Assembly: GCA_000721275.1 (NCBI GenBank)
Contig: JOFO01000010.1
Location: 124,001-188,000, forward strand
Direction of reading: 5' to 3'
DNA: 64,000 nucleotides
Origin: Microtetraspora glauca
GTDB taxonomy: Bacteria > Actinomycetota > Actinomycetes > Streptomycetales > Streptomycetaceae
The translations under genes and the position numbers were made by a program. Below the pieces are notes generated by a model, which was not told the origin of the DNA, did no database searches, and was given only the letters and a program-made list of their open reading frames with translations. How positions within the stretch are numbered: the stretch's first letter is position 1; the number at the start of each line of letters is the position of its first letter. Positions 1 through 10,036 of the stretch are shown here, one piece after another.

Positions 1-573
1 GTCAAGCAGGTCGGCAAGGGCAAGGGCGACGCCCTGATCAGCGGCTTCGCCGCCTGCACCGGCGACATCATCGTCATGGTCGACGCCGACGGCTCGGCCG
101 ACGGGCAGGAGATCGTCTCGTACGTCTCCGCCCTCGTCGGCGGCGCCGACTTCGCCAAGGGCTCCCGCTTCGCCAACGGCGGCGGCACCGACGACATGAC
201 CGGCATCCGCCGCCTCGGCAACTGGGCCCTGTGCGCCCTCGTCAACCGGAAGTTCGGCGCCCGCTACACCGACCTCTGCTACGGCTACAACGCCTTCTGG
301 CGCCACTGCCTCGACAAGATCACCCTCGACTGCACCGGCTTCGAGATCGAGACCCTCATCAACATCCGGGTCGTCAAGGCCGGCCTGAAGGTGCAGGAGG
401 TCCCGAGCCACGAGTACCTGCGGATCCACGGCGTCAGCAACCTCAACGCGGTCCGCGACGGCATCCGGGTCCTCAAGGTGATCCTCCGCGAGAAGCGGGT
501 CCCCAAGGCCGCCCGGGCGCTCCGCCGGCCCGCCGCGTTCTCGGTCAACGTCCCCCGGGGAGAGACGTCTTGA
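1..573 (+). CDS. Family 2 glycosyltransferase, 5' end outside window
   Basis: The reading frame is open from the first base, so the N-terminus, including the usual GT2 entry strand, lies outside. The visible 190 residues carry a VDADG motif (the DxD nucleotide-sugar/metal motif of GT-A folds), then KGSRF and a conserved YTDLCYGYNAFW segment as in polyprenyl-phosphate mannosyl/glucosyltransferases of the DPM1 type. No membrane helix is visible in the C-terminal part, so it probably acts at the cytoplasmic face on a lipid or polymer acceptor. Its stop overlaps the TTG start of the next glycosyltransferase, so the two are probably translated together in a surface-polymer cluster. The sugar and acceptor cannot be read from the sequence. 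Confidence 0.85.
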   Translation, partial: VKQVGKGKGDALISGFAACTGDIIVMVDADGSADGQEIVSYVSALVGGADFAKGSRFANGGGTDDMTGIRRLGNWALCALVNRKFGARYTDLCYGYNAFWRHCLDKITLDCTGFEIETLINIRVVKAGLKVQEVPSHEYLRIHGVSNLNAVRDGIRVLKVILREKRVPKAARALRRPAAFSVNVPRGETS

Positions 574-1619
574 ACGACCGCCCGGCCCCGCCCCGCTTCT
601 CGGTGGTGATCTGCGTCTACACGGAGGAGCGGTGGGGCGACATCCTCGCCGCCGTCGCCTCCGTCCGGAAGCAGTCGCCGGCCCCGCTGGAGACCCTGCT
701 CGTCGTCGACCACAACGAGCGGCTGCTGGACCGGCTCACCGAGGAGTTCGCGGACGCGCGCCACGCCGGGGAGGTGCGGGTGCTCGCCAACGCGGGCCCC
801 CGCGGCCTCTCCGCCGGCCGCAACACCGGCATCGCCGCCGCCCGCGGCGACGTCGTCGCCTTCCTCGACGACGACGCCGTGGCGGAGCACGACTGGCTCC
901 ACCACCTCGCCGCCGGCTACGCCGACCCGGCGGTCGTGGCCGTCGGCGGGCGCACCCTGCCCGCCTGGGCCTCCGGCCGCCGCCCCGACTGGTTCCCCGA
1001 GGAGTTCGACTGGGTCGTCGGCTGCACCTACCGCGGACTGCCCCCCGGCCGGGTGCGGGTCCGCAACGTGCTCGGCGGCAACGCCTCCTTCCGCCGCTCC
1101 GCCTTCGACGCGGCCGGCGGCTTCGCCACCGGTATCGGACGCGACGGCGACCGGCGGCCCCTCGGCTGCGAGGAGACCGAACTGTGCATCCGGCTCGCGA
1201 ACGCGCTGCCGGGCGCCGTCCTGCTCATCGACGACCGGGCCGTCATCCACCACAAGGTGCCCGCCGTCCGCGAGCGCTTCGCCTACTTCCGCACCCGCGT
1301 CTACGCCGAGGGCCTGTCCAAGGCGCTCGTCGCCCAGAGCGTCGGCGCGGGCAAGGGCCTGGAGTCCGAGCGGCGCTACACCACCCGGGTCCTGCCCGCC
1401 GGGGTGCTGCGCGGCCTGCGGGACGCCCTGCTCGGCCGGCCGGGCGGCGCCGGCCGCGCCGGGGCCATCGTCGCCGGCGTGGCGCTCGCCGCCGGCGGCT
1501 ACGCCCTCGGCACCCTCCGCGCCCGCCGCGGCGGCTCCCCCGCCTTCTCCTGGGGCCCGATCACGCCGGAGGCCGTACCGCACGAGGCGTCCGGGCAGCG
1601 GAAGGAGCCGGCCGCGTGA
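570..1619 (+). CDS. Family 2 glycosyltransferase
   Basis: A 349-residue GT2 enzyme. Residues 10-15 (FSVVIC) begin the Rossmann-like core, FLDDDA near residue 95 is the DxD metal site, GGNASF near 170 is typical of the acceptor region, and GCEETEL near 195 supplies the probable catalytic acid. A hydrophobic Ala/Gly/Val stretch near residue 300 could be a single membrane anchor. The start is a TTG inside the TTGA overlap with the upstream gene, preceded by GGGGAGAG at good spacing; no ATG or GTG is placed better. Sitting between another GT2 and a polysaccharide deacetylase, it probably builds an extracellular glycan. Donor and acceptor are unknown. Confidence 0.85.
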   Translation: MNDRPAPPRFSVVICVYTEERWGDILAAVASVRKQSPAPLETLLVVDHNERLLDRLTEEFADARHAGEVRVLANAGPRGLSAGRNTGIAAARGDVVAFLDDDAVAEHDWLHHLAAGYADPAVVAVGGRTLPAWASGRRPDWFPEEFDWVVGCTYRGLPPGRVRVRNVLGGNASFRRSAFDAAGGFATGIGRDGDRRPLGCEETELCIRLANALPGAVLLIDDRAVIHHKVPAVRERFAYFRTRVYAEGLSKALVAQSVGAGKGLESERRYTTRVLPAGVLRGLRDALLGRPGGAGRAGAIVAGVALAAGGYALGTLRARRGGSPAFSWGPITPEAVPHEASGQRKEPAA

Positions 1620-2431
1620 GCCCGGCGCCGGCGGAGAACACCGCCCCCGCCCCCGTGCCGATCCTCATGTACCACGCGGTCGCGCCCGATCCGGCGCCCG
1701 CGACGCTCGGACTGTCCGTGACGCCCGGGGCGTTCGCCGCGCAGATGGAGCTGGTGGCCGAGCGGGGTTTCACCCCGGTCACCACCGCCGCGCTCGCCGC
1801 CGCCTGGCGGACCGGCGCCGCGCTGCCCGAGCGGCCCGTGCTCGTCACCTTCGACGACGGCTACGAGGGCGTGCACCGGTACGCCCTCCCGGTGCTCGCC
1901 CGGCACTCCTTCGCGAGCACCGTCTTCGTCACCAGCGGCTGGCTGCCCGGCCGGCACGCCACCGGCGGCGCCCTCGACACCATGCTCAGCTGGGAGCAGG
2001 TGCGCGAACTGGCCGCCGCCGGAACCGAGATCGGCGGCCACAGCCACAGCCACCCGCAGCTCGACCAGCTCGACGCGCGCCGGCTGCGGTTCGAGGCGCT
2101 GCGCTGCAGGGAGCTCGTCGGCGAGGAGACCGGCACCGCGCCGGACTCCTTCGCCTACCCGTACGGCTACTCCAGCCGGCGGGTGCGCGCCGCCGTCCGG
2201 GAGGCCGGTTTCGGGCAGGCGCTGGCGGTCGGGAACGCGCTCGCGCGCCGCCGCCAGGGGCCGTACGCCCTGGAACGGGTCACCGTGCGCCGCTCCACCA
2301 CCGTCGAGCAGTTCGGCCGGCTCCTCGAAGGGACTTCGCTCGCCCGGGACTTCGCCGTCGACCGGGCCCTGACGAAGGGGTACGCGCTCGCCCGCCGGGC
2401 GCGCGGGGCGGTGCGCGGGCACTGGATCTGA
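1616..2431 (+). CDS. Polysaccharide deacetylase (NodB-like)
   Basis: A 271-residue carbohydrate esterase family 4 protein. It has the opening ILMYHAV strand near residue 16, VTFDDGYEG near residue 78 (motif 1, catalytic base and metal Asp), GGHSHSHPQ near 138 (motif 2, metal His) and FAYPYG near 180. These residues bind the divalent metal that removes N- or O-acetyl groups from chitin-like or peptidoglycan-like polymers. No clear signal peptide is seen, which is unusual if the substrate is extracellular. It starts at GTG within a GTGA overlap with the preceding glycosyltransferase, so it probably modifies the polymer made by that pair. Confidence 0.88.
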   Translation: MSPAPAENTAPAPVPILMYHAVAPDPAPATLGLSVTPGAFAAQMELVAERGFTPVTTAALAAAWRTGAALPERPVLVTFDDGYEGVHRYALPVLARHSFASTVFVTSGWLPGRHATGGALDTMLSWEQVRELAAAGTEIGGHSHSHPQLDQLDARRLRFEALRCRELVGEETGTAPDSFAYPYGYSSRRVRAAVREAGFGQALAVGNALARRRQGPYALERVTVRRSTTVEQFGRLLEGTSLARDFAVDRALTKGYALARRARGAVRGHWI

Positions 2432-2483
2432 GGGCCCGGCAAAACCCGGTGCGCGGCCCGGCCCGGTGGCGGATCATGGCGGC

Positions 2484-3593
2484 ATGTCAGACTCCCCCGC
2501 CGTACCGTCCGGGCCGCGGCAGCCGCTGCCGGTCGTGGTCAACCTCGACGACAGCGACTCGCCGGGCGACGTGATGGACGCGCTCTTCCTCGACCGGTTC
2601 GCGACCGGGGCGCAGCCCCACTCCCACGGCGTCAGCCTGGAGCGGGTCCGGCCCGACGCGACGCTGCTGCCGCCCGGCGCCCGGGTGCTGTGGGGGTCGA
2701 CGGAGGAGGACCGCAGCTCCGTGCTGGCCGAGGGCGACGGGTGGACGATCCTCTCCTCCCGCTGGAAGCGCCGCGCCGACGTGACCGTGACGGCGACCGA
2801 CGCCGAGCTGGCCGCGCGGGTCCTCGCCGAGGCCACCGACGGCGCGAAGGCCGAGCCGGAGCCGGAGCCCGAGGACGTCACCATGGGCTTCTGGTACCTG
2901 GCGCCGCAGCGCGGCCCGCGCCGGATGACCCGCCGGATCAGCGCGGCCACCTGGGAGGAGGCCCGCCGCAACTACACGGCGCCGGTCGCCGAGTCGATGG
3001 ACCGGCTGATGAAGCTGACGCCGGAGGACGTCACCGGGCGGCTCCTGCTGCTGCACGGCCCGCCCGGCACCGGGAAGACGTCCGCGCTGCGCACCCTCGC
3101 CCGGTCCTGGCAGGAGTGGTGCCAGGTGGACTGCGTGCTCGACCCCGAGCGGCTCTTCAACGACATCGGGTACCTGATGGACATCGCCATCGGCGAGGAG
3201 GACGGCGCCGAGAAGGAGCGGTGGCGGCTGCTGCTCCTGGAGGACTGCGACGAGCTGATCCGGGGCGGCGCCAAGGAGGCCACCGGCCAGGCGCTGTCGC
3301 GGCTGCTGAACCTGACCGACGGCCTGCTCGGCCAGGGGCGGAACGTGCTGGTGGGGCTCACCACCAACGAGGACCTGGAGCGGCTCCACCCGGCCGTCGT
3401 GCGCCCCGGCCGCTGCCTGGCGCGGATCGAGGTCGGGCCGCTCACCCGCGCCGAGTCGGTGGCGTGGCTGGGCCGGGAGGACGGGGTGCCGGCCGACGGC
3501 GCCACCCTGGCCGAGCTGTTCGCGCTGCGGCGCGGCGCCTCCCCCGCCGACCTGCCCGACCAGCGCACCCCGGCCGCCGGGCTGTATCTGTGA
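2484..3593 (+). CDS. DUF5925-containing AAA ATPase
   Basis: A 369-residue protein with two parts. The N-terminal ~150 residues match the actinobacterial DUF5925 domain, here recognised by its VNLDDSDSPGDVMDALFLD opening. A AAA module follows: Walker A GPPGTGKTS near residue 195, Walker B LLLLEDCDE near 250, a TTNED sensor-1 strand near 292 and RPGRC near 305, where AAA proteins place arginine-finger residues. The ATG was chosen over an in-frame GTG six codons earlier because GGCGG lies just upstream. The ATPase presumably remodels a protein partner, but no partner gene is adjacent and the role of DUF5925 is not known to me. Confidence 0.85.
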   Translation: MSDSPAVPSGPRQPLPVVVNLDDSDSPGDVMDALFLDRFATGAQPHSHGVSLERVRPDATLLPPGARVLWGSTEEDRSSVLAEGDGWTILSSRWKRRADVTVTATDAELAARVLAEATDGAKAEPEPEPEDVTMGFWYLAPQRGPRRMTRRISAATWEEARRNYTAPVAESMDRLMKLTPEDVTGRLLLLHGPPGTGKTSALRTLARSWQEWCQVDCVLDPERLFNDIGYLMDIAIGEEDGAEKERWRLLLLEDCDELIRGGAKEATGQALSRLLNLTDGLLGQGRNVLVGLTTNEDLERLHPAVVRPGRCLARIEVGPLTRAESVAWLGREDGVPADGATLAELFALRRGASPADLPDQRTPAAGLYL

Positions 3594-3598
3594 CGGCG

Positions 3599-3631
3599 CG
3601 GTCCGCCGGGGGCCGGGCTCCCGGCGGACCG
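3599..3631. terminator. Bidirectional hairpin terminator
   Basis: A 12-bp perfect inverted repeat (CGGTCCGCCGGG and its complement) with a 9-nt loop lies just after the AAA ATPase stop and before the convergent GntR gene's stop. There is no T-run, as is usual in Streptomyces. Confidence 0.65.
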
Positions 3632-3661
3632 TCCGGTGTCATGGCGCTGCTCGGTGGTCGG

Positions 3662-4039
3662 TCATTCGGAGTCGTACGCGGCCCTCAGCGCGTCCCGTAC
3701 GGCGGCCTCGGCCTCGTCCCGGGTGAGTCCGAGGCGGTACGCCTCCTCGGCGTACTGGGCGGCGGCCGAGGCGGCCCTGCGGCTGGCGGCGTCACCGGCC
3801 GCCGCGACGAAGGTGCCGTGCCGGCCCCGGGTCTCGATGACCCCGTCGGACTCCAGCGCCTTGTACGCCTTGGCGACCGTGTTCGCGGCGAGCCCCAGCT
3901 GCTCCGCGAGTCCCCGGACCGTCGGCAGCTTGTAGCCGACGGGCAGTCGGCCCGACCGGGCGCGTTCCGAGATCTGGGCACGCAGCTGTTCGTAGGGGGC
4001 GGTGGTGGACTGGTGGTCCACGGCGAGTGTCAGTGTCAC
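3662..4039 (-). CDS. GntR-family transcriptional regulator (YtrA-type, short)
   Basis: A 125-residue one-domain regulator. Residues 14-75 form the GntR winged helix (APYEQLRAQI, LPTVRGLAEQLGLAANTVAKAY, GVIETRGRHGTF). The C-terminal ~45 residues are an Ala-rich helical dimerisation tail like that of the YtrA subfamily, not the larger FadR or HutC effector domains. The GTG start is chosen because upstream codons give an implausible Pro/Arg-rich extension, while VTLTLAVD is the usual N-terminus of this group. It is divergent from the tandem-GNAT gene with about 70 nt between, so autoregulation and control of that gene are plausible but unproven. YtrA-type regulators often control ABC transporters; none is adjacent here. 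Confidence 0.88.
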   Translation of the reverse strand: MTLTLAVDHQSTTAPYEQLRAQISERARSGRLPVGYKLPTVRGLAEQLGLAANTVAKAYKALESDGVIETRGRHGTFVAAAGDAASRRAASAAAQYAEEAYRLGLTRDEAEAAVRDALRAAYDSE

Positions 4040-4112
4040 CCACCCGATTCTGCCCTCCCCCCACGGGAAAATGGGAGGCGGCGGTGCGGCCCCGGCCGTA
4101 GCCTGCGGGCCC

Positions 4113-5013
4113 ATGACTGTCATCGTCCGTGACGTACGGCCGGAGGACGCCGAGGGCTTCGCCCGCGTCCGGCGCGCGGCCCTTCCCTGCATGCTCGCCA
4201 CCGCCGAGCAGGTGGCGTTCGACTGGGCGCACGCCCACCCCGAGGCCCACGACCGGCCGCTGGTGGCGGTGGCCGGCGACGGCGAGGTGATCGGCACCGC
4301 GCAGGTCTCCCTCGCCCACGACTCCCCCGAGCCCGGGATCGGCTGCCTCAACGTGTACGTGGACCCGGCCCGCCGGGGCAGCGGCGCGGGCGCGCTGCTG
4401 GTGCGGACGGCCGAGGAGCACCTGGCCGAGCGGGGGGCGACGGCGCTGTACAGCTGGGTGCTGGACGAGCCGGAGAACCGCCGCTTCGCGGAGCGGCGGG
4501 GGGACGCGCCGAGCCGTACCGCGCACTTCCTGCGGCTGGACCTGACGGCCGGGCTGCCGCCGCTCCGGCAGCCGCCGGCCGGGGTGGAGCTGGTGACGGC
4601 CGAGGCGTTCGCGGCGGACCCGCGGCCGCTCTTCGAGCTGGACGCGGCGACGACCGCCGACGAGCCGGGGGACGTGGCGGCGGCGCTGGACGACTACGCG
4701 CACTGGCGGGCGACCACGTGGGAGCACCCGCTGCTGGACCGGGCGCTGACGACGGTGGCGGTGGTGGACGGGGTGCCGGCCGCGTTCAGTGCCGCGCAGA
4801 CGGACGGGTGCGGCCGGTACGCGTCGGGGATGACGGGGACGGCCCCGGCCTTCCGGGGGCGCGGGCTGGCGAAGCTCGCGAAGAACGCGTCGCTGCACCG
4901 GGCGCGGGCGGCGGGCTGCACGGAGGCGTTCACCGGGAACGACGCGGGGAACGGTCCGATGCTGGCGGTCAACCGGTGGTTCGGGTACGCGGTCGCGGCG
5001 ACGGAGGTGCGGC

Positions 5014-5033
<20 letters not shown>
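4113..5033 (+). CDS. Tandem-GNAT N-acetyltransferase
   Basis: A 306-residue protein with two GNAT folds. The first (about 1-140) begins IVRDVRPEDAEGFARVR and carries VYVDPARRGSGAGALL, the acetyl-CoA pyrophosphate loop. The second (about 165-306) has GTAPAFRGRGLAKLAK. Such double-GNAT proteins in actinobacteria acetylate small amines or antibiotics, like mycothiol synthase, but the substrate here cannot be named. The ATG follows a short divergent promoter region shared with the GntR gene. Its last 20 nt overlap the start of the DUF402 gene in another frame, so the two are translationally linked. Confidence 0.85.
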
Positions 5034-5992
<959 letters not shown>

Positions 5993-6054
5993 TCATCGGC
6001 GCGTTGGCCGCGAGGTCACCCCGATCGTCGTACCGTCGTACGGCCCCGGGCCGG

Positions 6055-7548
6055 TCAGGCGGCGGTACGGCGCCGGGTCACCGCCTTCCGCAGCAGCGGC
6101 CACCCGAGCAGGAGCAGCACCAGCGCGTACACGGCCACCGCGAACGGGGTGTTCACCAGGCCGGTGACGGAGCCGTCGCTGATCTGGAGGGCGCGGCGGA
6201 GCTGCTGCTCGGCGGCCGGGCCGAGGATCACGCCGATGACGGCCGGCAGCACCGGCAGGCCGTACCGGCGCATGCCGAGGCCGAGGAGGCCGACGACCAG
6301 CAGGACGACCAGGTCCAGGGCCTCGCCGCCGACCGCGTACGCGCCGACGGCGGCGAAGAAGAGGATGCCGGCGTAGAGGTACGGACGCGGGATGCGCAGC
6401 AGCTTCGCCCACACGGGCGCGAGCGGCAGGTTGAGCGCGAGCAGCAGGACCATGCCGACGAAGAGCGAGGCGATCAGGCCCCACACCAGCTCGGGCTCCC
6501 GCTCGAAGAGCAGCGGTCCGGGCTGGATGCCGTACTGCTGGAAGGCGGCGAGCATCACGGCGGCGACGGCGGTCGTCGGCAGGCCGAGCGTCAGCATGGA
6601 GACGAGGGTGCCGGCGGCGGAGGCGGAGGCGGCGGACTCGGGTCCGGCGACGCCCTCGATGGCGCCCTTGCCGAACTCGTCCCGGTGCTTCGAGAGCCGC
6701 TTCTCCGTCACGTACGACAGGAAGGTCGGGATCTCCGCGCCGCCGGCCGGGATCGCGCCGAACGGGAAGCCGATGAACGGGCCGCGCAGCCACGGCTTCC
6801 AGGTGCGCCGCACGTCCTCGCGGCCCAGCCAGGGGCGGCCCACCGGGACCGGCCGGGCGGCGGTGCGGCGCAGGTGGGCGGCGACCCACAGGGCCTCGCC
6901 GATGGCGAAGAGGCCGACCGCGACGATGACGACGTCGATGCCGTCGGCGAGCTGGAGCGAGCCGAAGGTGAGCCGCTGCTGGCCGGTGAGCTGGTCGAGG
7001 CCGACCAGGCCGAGGGTGAGGCCGATGAGCAGCGAGGCGACCCCGCGGATCCGGGAGGAGCCGAGGACCGAGGTGACCGCGATGAAGGCGAGGACCATCA
7101 GCGCGAAGTAGTCGGGGGCGCCGATGCCGACGGCGAGGGCCGCGACCGCCGGGGCGAGGGCGACCAGCAGGACCGTGCCGATCAGGCCGCCGGTGAAGTG
7201 GCCGATCGCGGCGGCGGCCAGCGCCTGCGCGCCGCGCCCGGCCCTGGCCATCGGGTGGCCTTCCATGGCGGCGACGACAGCCGCGCTCTCGCCGGGGGTG
7301 TTCAGCAGGATCGAGGTGGTGGAGCCGCCGAACATGGCGCCGTAGTAGATGCCGGCGAACATGATGAACGCGCCGGTCGGTTCGAGGCCGTAGGTCACCG
7401 GCAGCAGCAGGGCGACGGCCATGGCGGGGCCGATGCCGGGCAGCACGCCGATCGCGGTGCCGAGGAGCACGCCGACGGCGGCCCACAGCAGGTTGACCGG
7501 GGTGAGGGCGGTCCCGAAGCCGTCCATCAGGGAGGTCAGGGATTCCAT
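6055..7548 (-). CDS. tctA: Tripartite tricarboxylate transporter large permease TctA
   Basis: A 497-residue very hydrophobic membrane protein with about 11-12 helices, the usual TctA size. Diagnostic segments are [17 protein letters not shown] near residue 38, [14 protein letters not shown] near 78 and, in the second half, [20 protein letters not shown], the repeated substrate-loop motifs of the family. With TctB and the extracytoplasmic binding protein TctC it forms a secondary transporter for citrate or other di/tricarboxylates, driven by ion gradients rather than ATP. The ATG lies 3 nt after the tctB stop. The ligand is not deducible. Confidence 0.93.
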   Translation of the reverse strand: MESLTSLMDGFGTALTPVNLLWAAVGVLLGTAIGVLPGIGPAMAVALLLPVTYGLEPTGAFIMFAGIYYGAMFGGSTTSILLNTPGESAAVVAAMEGHPMARAGRGAQALAAAAIGHFTGGLIGTVLLVALAPAVAALAVGIGAPDYFALMVLAFIAVTSVLGSSRIRGVASLLIGLTLGLVGLDQLTGQQRLTFGSLQLADGIDVVIVAVGLFAIGEALWVAAHLRRTAARPVPVGRPWLGREDVRRTWKPWLRGPFIGFPFGAIPAGGAEIPTFLSYVTEKRLSKHRDEFGKGAIEGVAGPESAASASAAGTLVSMLTLGLPTTAVAAVMLAAFQQYGIQPGPLLFEREPELVWGLIASLFVGMVLLLALNLPLAPVWAKLLRIPRPYLYAGILFFAAVGAYAVGGEALDLVVLLVVGLLGLGMRRYGLPVLPAVIGVILGPAAEQQLRRALQISDGSVTGLVNTPFAVAVYALVLLLLGWPLLRKAVTRRRTAA

Positions 7549-7551
7549 GGT

Positions 7552-8070
7552 TCAGAGCACTCCCATCAGCGGCCCGCCGGGCAGCGGAACGCCCAGCAGG
7601 CGGTCGAAGACGCCGTAGGTGAGGAGGGAGAGGACGGCCGCGATCAGCGGGTCGCGGGTCAGGTGGCGGCTGCCGAGGGCGTAGGCCGCGCCCCAGAAGA
7701 GGAGGGCGCCGGAGACCGGGAAGCCCAGCGGGCCGATGAGGACGGCGAAGCCGAGGAAGACGCCGGCGAGGAGCAGCACGGTGCGCCAGTCGGCGGGGGC
7801 GTCGAGGTCGATGTCCTCGCCGCCCTCGGCCTCGCCGCGTCCGCCGTGGAGGACGTCGAGGGCGAGCAGGACGGCGACGACGAGGAGGCCGCAGCCGACG
7901 AGGAGGGGGACGGTGGCGGGGCCGACGGGGCCGCGCGCGGAGACGTCGACGTCGAGGGTGAGGGCGTCGGTGAGGACGAGGACGCCGAGGAGCAGGAGCA
8001 GGGCGCTGACGCCCAGCTCGGAGCGGTCCTTGAGCCGGTCCTTGAGCGGGTTTTCGAGCGGGGTGGTCAC
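7552..8070 (-). CDS. tctB: Tripartite tricarboxylate transporter small permease TctB
   Basis: A 172-residue protein with four predicted membrane helices (about 20-40, 50-72, 98-118 and 125-150), the normal size and topology of TctB. After the first helix comes an acidic cytoplasmic loop (EAEGGEDIDLDAP). The GTG start gives a GTGA overlap with the tctC stop, so translation is coupled, and the gene leads straight into tctA. It completes the membrane part of the transporter. Confidence 0.9.
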   Translation of the reverse strand: MTTPLENPLKDRLKDRSELGVSALLLLLGVLVLTDALTLDVDVSARGPVGPATVPLLVGCGLLVVAVLLALDVLHGGRGEAEGGEDIDLDAPADWRTVLLLAGVFLGFAVLIGPLGFPVSGALLFWGAAYALGSRHLTRDPLIAAVLSLLTYGVFDRLLGVPLPGGPLMGVL

Positions 8071-9050
8071 AGTCCGAGCTCCTTCAGCACCGTGTCGACG
8101 CGGGCGTTCTGCTCGGTGAGGAAGGCGCCGAACTCCTCGCCGGGCAGGAAGGCGTCGGTCCAGCCGTGGGTCTTCAGGGACTCCCGCCACTGCGGCGAGG
8201 CGTGCAGCTTCGTCACGAGGGCGACGAGCCGGTCCCGCTCGGCGTCGGTGAGGCCGGGCGGGGCGACGATGCCGCGCCAGTTGGTGAACTCGGTGTCGAG
8301 GCCGGCCTCCCGGAGGGTGGGGGCGTCGAGGCCGGGGACCCGTTCGGCGCCGGTGACGGCGAGCAGCCGCAGCTCGCCGGCCTCGATCTGGTCGAGGTAC
8401 TCGCCGACGCCGGAGACGCCGAAGGCGACCTTGGAGCCGAGGATGGAGGCGAGGAGTTCGCCGCCGCCGTCGAAGGGGATGTAGTTGACGTCCTTCGGCG
8501 GGATGCCGGCGGCCCGGGCCATCAGCATCGGCGCGAGGTGGTCGGGGCCGCCGGGCGAGGAGCCGCCGCCGACGGGCAGCTTCCCGGGGTCCTTCTTCCA
8601 GGCGGCGAGGAGTTCCTGGATGGTCGTGTACGGGGAGTCCTTGGCGACCACGACGATGTCCTGCTCCTCGGTGAGCCGGGCGATCGGGGTGGTGTCGGCG
8701 AGGGTCCGGGGGGTCTTGTTGGTGTGGACGGCTCCGACCACGCCGAGCCCCATCGACATGGCGATCCGGCCGTCGCCGCGCTCGCCGACGAGCCGGGTGA
8801 GGCCGACGGTGCCGCCCGCGCCGGGCAGGTTGAAGACCTCGATGTCGCCGGTGAGACCGGCCTCCTCGGCGTTCTTCGCCGCCGTGCGGGCGGTGATGTC
8901 GTAGCCGCCGCCGGGGGTGTTGGGGACCATGAAGCGCAGGCCGGGGATGTCGGTGCCGGTGCCGGAGCCGCTGCCGGGGGTGAGCAGCGGCGGCCCCACG
9001 AGCACCAGCAGCGCCGCCCCGAGCAGGGCGAAGGGGGTGCGCAGACGCAC
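8067..9050 (-). CDS. tctC: Tripartite tricarboxylate transporter binding protein TctC
   Basis: A 327-residue extracytoplasmic binding protein of the Bug/TctC family. The hydrophobic N-terminus (RTPFALLGAALLVLVG) acts as a signal or anchor; no lipobox Cys is seen. The family core begins LRFMVPNTPGGGYDITAR, whose beta-alpha loop holds the carboxylate, and continues with GAGGTVGL, VVAKDSPY and WRGIVAPPG. The GTG start was chosen over longer frames because GAGGCGG lies just upstream and the signal peptide begins there. It heads the tctCBA operon, with about 150 nt separating it from a divergent response regulator that probably controls it. Confidence 0.9.
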   Translation of the reverse strand: MRLRTPFALLGAALLVLVGPPLLTPGSGSGTGTDIPGLRFMVPNTPGGGYDITARTAAKNAEEAGLTGDIEVFNLPGAGGTVGLTRLVGERGDGRIAMSMGLGVVGAVHTNKTPRTLADTTPIARLTEEQDIVVVAKDSPYTTIQELLAAWKKDPGKLPVGGGSSPGGPDHLAPMLMARAAGIPPKDVNYIPFDGGGELLASILGSKVAFGVSGVGEYLDQIEAGELRLLAVTGAERVPGLDAPTLREAGLDTEFTNWRGIVAPPGLTDAERDRLVALVTKLHASPQWRESLKTHGWTDAFLPGEEFGAFLTEQNARVDTVLKELGL

Positions 9051-9198
9051 GAGGCCGCCTCTCGGTGGTTGGGGGTGGGTCCCGGGAGGGCCCGGGACGG
9101 TGAAGTGGGCCACATGTTGCCCGCGCGTGAGGAAGCTGTCGCTCTTCCGCAATCAACGGACGTTGTGGTCCTTGTGGTCGCGACCTACCGTGTCCGGC

Positions 9199-9867
9199 GT
9201 GACGAGGGTGCTGGTGGTCGACGACGACTTCATGGTGGCCAAGCTGCACAGCCGCTACGTGTCGGCCGTGCCGGGCTTCTCCGTCGTCGGTGTCGCGCAC
9301 ACCGGCGCGGAGGCGCTGCGCGCCGCGCACCGGCTGCGGCCCGATCTGCTGCTGCTCGACATCTTCCTGCCGGACATGGACGGCGTCGGGGTGCTGCGCG
9401 AGCTGCGCGGGGCCGGTCTGGCGGCGGACGCGCTCTTCATCACGGCGGCCCGGGACGCGGGCATGGTCCGGGCGGCGCTGCGGGCCGGCGCCCTGCACTA
9501 TCTGATCAAGCCCTTCCACCAGGCGGCGCTGCACGAGCAGCTGCGGCACGTGGCCGCGCTGCGCAGCCGGCTGGACGGTCTGGACGAGGCGCGGCAGGAG
9601 GACGTGGACCAGATCTTCGGGACCCGTCCGCGCGGCTCCCGGGAGCTGCCGAAGGGCCTGGCGGCGCACACGGCGGAGCTGGTGGAGGGGATCCTGCGGG
9701 CCCATCCGGAGGGGCTGTCGGCGTCGGAGTGCGCGGAGGCGGGCGCGCTGTCCCGGGTCAGCGCCCGGCGCTATCTGGAGCACTTCGCCGCCACGGGCCG
9801 CGCCGAGGTGACCCTGCGCTACGGCGGGACGGGCCGGCCGGAGCGGCGGTACCGCCCGGCGGGGTGA
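9199..9867 (+). CDS. CitB/DcuR-family response regulator
   Basis: A 222-residue two-component regulator. The receiver (1-120) has the acidic pair VVDDD, the phospho-acceptor Asp in LLLLDIFLPDMDG and the conserved Lys of LIKPF. A short linker leads to a winged helix-turn-helix (about 150-215; GLSASECAEAGALSRVSARRYLEHF), the CitB/DcuR arrangement that governs C4-dicarboxylate and citrate uptake. It is divergent from tctCBA, its likely target. No CitA-type sensor kinase gene adjoins it; the next gene is an unrelated oxidase. Two in-frame GTG starts three codons apart are possible. Confidence 0.9.
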   Translation: MTRVLVVDDDFMVAKLHSRYVSAVPGFSVVGVAHTGAEALRAAHRLRPDLLLLDIFLPDMDGVGVLRELRGAGLAADALFITAARDAGMVRAALRAGALHYLIKPFHQAALHEQLRHVAALRSRLDGLDEARQEDVDQIFGTRPRGSRELPKGLAAHTAELVEGILRAHPEGLSASECAEAGALSRVSARRYLEHFAATGRAEVTLRYGGTGRPERRYRPAG

Positions 9868-10036
9868 GCGGGACCCTCGCCGGGCCCTCGGCGGGGTTCC
9901 TGAGGTGGTTCTTTCGTGTGCCTTAAAGCGGTCCTAAGAATCGCCGTCTCCCGCTGTTCCGGGGCGAGTTCGGCGGCCTTGGGGGCTAGCGTGCGGAGCA
10001 CCCCCCACACCACCCTCGTCCCAGGAGTGTCCCCCC

